6,681 nt of DNA from Kiritimatiellia bacterium (GTDB taxonomy: Bacteria; Verrucomicrobiota; Kiritimatiellia; SLAD01). The notes beneath the pieces were generated by a model, which had not been told where the DNA came from, searched no databases, and saw only the letters and a list, made by a program, of their open reading frames with translations. Shown here piece after piece: positions 5,631 through 6,681 of this stretch. Numbering within the stretch: the first letter of the stretch is position 1; the number at the start of each line of letters is the position of its first letter. Both the position numbers and the translations under genes were made by a program. The stretch lies in assembly GCA_007128275.1 (NCBI GenBank), contig SKXR01000111.1, positions 1 through 6,681 of the forward strand. The letters run 5' to 3'.

Positions 5631-6296
5631 TCACCAAAATCGCGTCAGGCTCAGCACGACGTTGTCCGCGTACGGCTTATCTCTGACGGTTTCCCAATGC
5701 GTCCCGTCCGGAAGATGGGTGTCATAGCTGAACTTCTCATAGGAGACATGGCGATAGGCCAATGCCAACTCCCATCCCGGACAAAGCTCATACCCGACGC
5801 CGGCGCCCAGACGATAGCCCCAGATCCAGGTGCTTTCATCATAGCGACTGCTGACGTCCGACGTCTTCTTCTGTTCGACGTACCCCTGTCCGCCGCCCAG
5901 CTCCCCGAACAGCCGTACACGTTCGGTCACATGGACCGACGGTTGCAGTGTGATAAAGACACGGTACGGGATGCTATACTTCAAATGGGTATCCGGATCG
6001 CTGGTGCGCAAGCTCCAGCGCGCATCACTGAATCCCAGACTCCCGGCCACGGCAAAGGAGAACATCGGATCCGGCTGAATGCGGTATCCGCCGACAACGT
6101 CCAGATCAACACCATAGGCCGTGTTCTCGTACTGACTATTGGGCCTGTCATACGCATAGGAGTATTCAGGCCGGAACACCGTTTCCGTATAGGACACATC
6201 GATCCCCGCAAAGAATTGCGCGCCCGCGGGCACGGAGAACACGGTACCAACAAACAAGGCAAGTCCCACACCACACAGAGCCATTCTCGGATTCAT
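5631..6296 (-). CDS. Small outer-membrane beta-barrel protein (OmpA-like / porin family)
   Basis: 221 residues from ATG 6296-6294, with AAGGAG (6309-6304) 7 nt upstream. A further in-frame ATG at 6317 gives an untypical charged start (MIVRRKE) and is rejected. Signal peptide 1-26, cleaved after AGA. The mature part alternates polar and aromatic residues as in an eight-stranded barrel: FFAGIDVSYTETVF, YGVDLDVVGGYRI, MFSFAVAGSLGFS, YRVFITLQPSVHV, VRLFGELGGGQGYV, YRLGAGVGYELCPGWELAL, and the final strand VVLSLTRFW. The C-terminal aromatic is Trp instead of the more common Phe. No ligand or enzyme motif is visible. It is the first gene of the outer-membrane pair. Confidence 0.85.
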   Translation of the reverse strand: MNPRMALCGVGLALFVGTVFSVPAGAQFFAGIDVSYTETVFRPEYSYAYDRPNSQYENTAYGVDLDVVGGYRIQPDPMFSFAVAGSLGFSDARWSLRTSDPDTHLKYSIPYRVFITLQPSVHVTERVRLFGELGGGQGYVEQKKTSDVSSRYDESTWIWGYRLGAGVGYELCPGWELALAYRHVSYEKFSYDTHLPDGTHWETVRDKPYADNVVLSLTRFW

Positions 6297-6377
6297 CTCT
6301 TTTCTCCTTACGATCATGGTTCTCAGACTACGGATTCAACGTGAACGGAATGAACCGCACGCCTCGGGTCTCGCGGG

Positions 6378-6406
6378 ATGCTAGGATATACTCAACCGAC
6401 CGTCAA
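6378..6406 (-). promoter_or_regulatory. Sigma70-type promoter for the outer-membrane gene pair
   Basis: On the minus strand TTGACG (6406-6401) and TAGCAT (6383-6378) are separated by 17 nt. Predicted initiation is near 6371, giving a leader of about 75 nt before ATG 6296. The -35 box lies only 10 nt from the nearest palindromic repeat (6417). Confidence 0.5.
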
Positions 6407-6416
6407 TCCCGCGTCC

Positions 6417-6486
6417 GGGCTCGTATAACTCGCCCCTCCAAGCTCAGGGCAACCACGCAAGCTGGAGGGCGACGCTCCGCGGAGCC
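6417..6486. repeat. REPIN-like inverted pair (copy 3)
   Basis: The left unit reads on the minus strand as head GGAG (6439-6436) plus GGGCGAGTTATACGAGCCC (6435-6417). The right unit reads on the plus strand as head GGAG (6464-6467) plus a diverged hairpin (6468-6486) that contains a perfect 12-bp palindrome GCTCCGCGGAGC (6474-6485). The heads are 24 nt apart, close to the spacing in the left-end copy. Confidence 0.72.
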
Positions 6487-6546
6487 GGAAGATAAAGTGA
6501 GGCCACTGGACCGTACCCGGCTCGACGGGCGCGACGAAGCCAACCG

Positions 6547-6609
6547 GTCTCGCATAGCTCGACAATTTACTGGCACGCACGGCAATGGAGGGCGGAGCTA
6601 TGCGACGCC
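6547..6609. repeat. REPIN-like inverted pair (copy 4)
   Basis: The left unit on the minus strand is GTCGAGCTATGCGAGAC (6563-6547), with stem GTC/GAC and no clear GGAG head. The right unit on the plus strand is GGAG (6587-6590) plus GGCGGAGCTATGCGACGCC (6591-6609). TCGCATAGCTC (6550-6560) and GAGCTATGCGA (6595-6605) also pair perfectly across the whole element. Confidence 0.72.
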
Positions 6610-6662
6610 GGGAACGTGAATGCACACCTAACTGCCTCCATTTCTTTACAACGCGACATCAC

Positions 6663-6681
6663 GGGCTCGTATAACTCGCCC
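6663..6681 (-). repeat. REP-like unit cut by the window edge (copy 5)
   Basis: GGGCTCGTATAACTCGCCC is identical over 19 bp to 6417-6435. Its head and any partner unit would lie beyond 6681. Positions 6487-6546 and 6610-6662, between the repeat copies, show no gene or other feature that I can support. Confidence 0.75.

Noticed and set aside
4546..5727. 393-codon plus-strand open frame opposite the SphA-type gene
   Set aside because: It covers an outer-membrane gene with a clear signal peptide and family motifs on the other strand; the plus translation is arginine/proline-rich and unlike any protein.
6341..6625. Short open frames on both strands in the right-hand repeat region
   Set aside because: They consist mainly of palindromic repeats and flanking promoter sequence and lack ribosome binding sites.

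Overview
The window looks like chromosomal DNA of a Gram-negative bacterium of moderately high GC content. Several products carry Sec signal peptides, two are predicted outer-membrane beta-barrels, and the tightly packed genes have good GGAGG-type ribosome binding sites. Overall composition and gene types remind me of Nitrospirota, but no marker gene here proves that.

Layout, left to right. (1) Positions 1-1918 hold a minus-strand operon read from right to left: two tandem paralogous 95-residue exported proteins (1918-1631, 1600-1313), an exported TPR protein ending in a YidD domain (1313-474), and a second exported helical-repeat protein (477 to beyond the left edge). The last two junctions are translationally coupled (TGATG and ATGA overlaps). 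A strong terminator-like hairpin lies inside the signal-peptide coding region of the yidD-like gene. (2) Positions 1919-2102 are a divergent intergenic region with one candidate promoter per direction and a small palindrome between them. (3) Positions 2103-2666 (plus) encode a cytoplasmic thioredoxin-fold redoxin of the PRX-like type. (4) A 10-bp hairpin separates it from the convergent gene 4509-2719 (minus), a 596-residue protein made of two diverged copies of one module. I read these as a kinase-like half followed by a degenerate, pseudokinase-like half. (5) Positions 4660-6296 (minus) encode a pair of outer-membrane proteins: an SphA / phenol-MetA-type channel and a small OmpA-like porin barrel, with a good promoter upstream. 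(6) Positions 6417-6681 are non-coding and filled with short palindromic repeats.

The most striking signal is a REP/REPIN-like family found at both ends of the window. Each unit is a GGAG head followed by a ~19-nt hairpin with a conserved tandem G-A mismatch core, usually as inverted pairs with heads facing across 22-24 nt. The stem bases change in a compensatory way between copies. At the left end, one full and one truncated pair lie in frame between the true start (SD plus ATG at 477) and the signal-peptide core of a gene, adding about 45 repeat-encoded residues to its N-terminus. The second notable item is the tandem kinase-like/pseudokinase-like protein, for which I recognise no named family.
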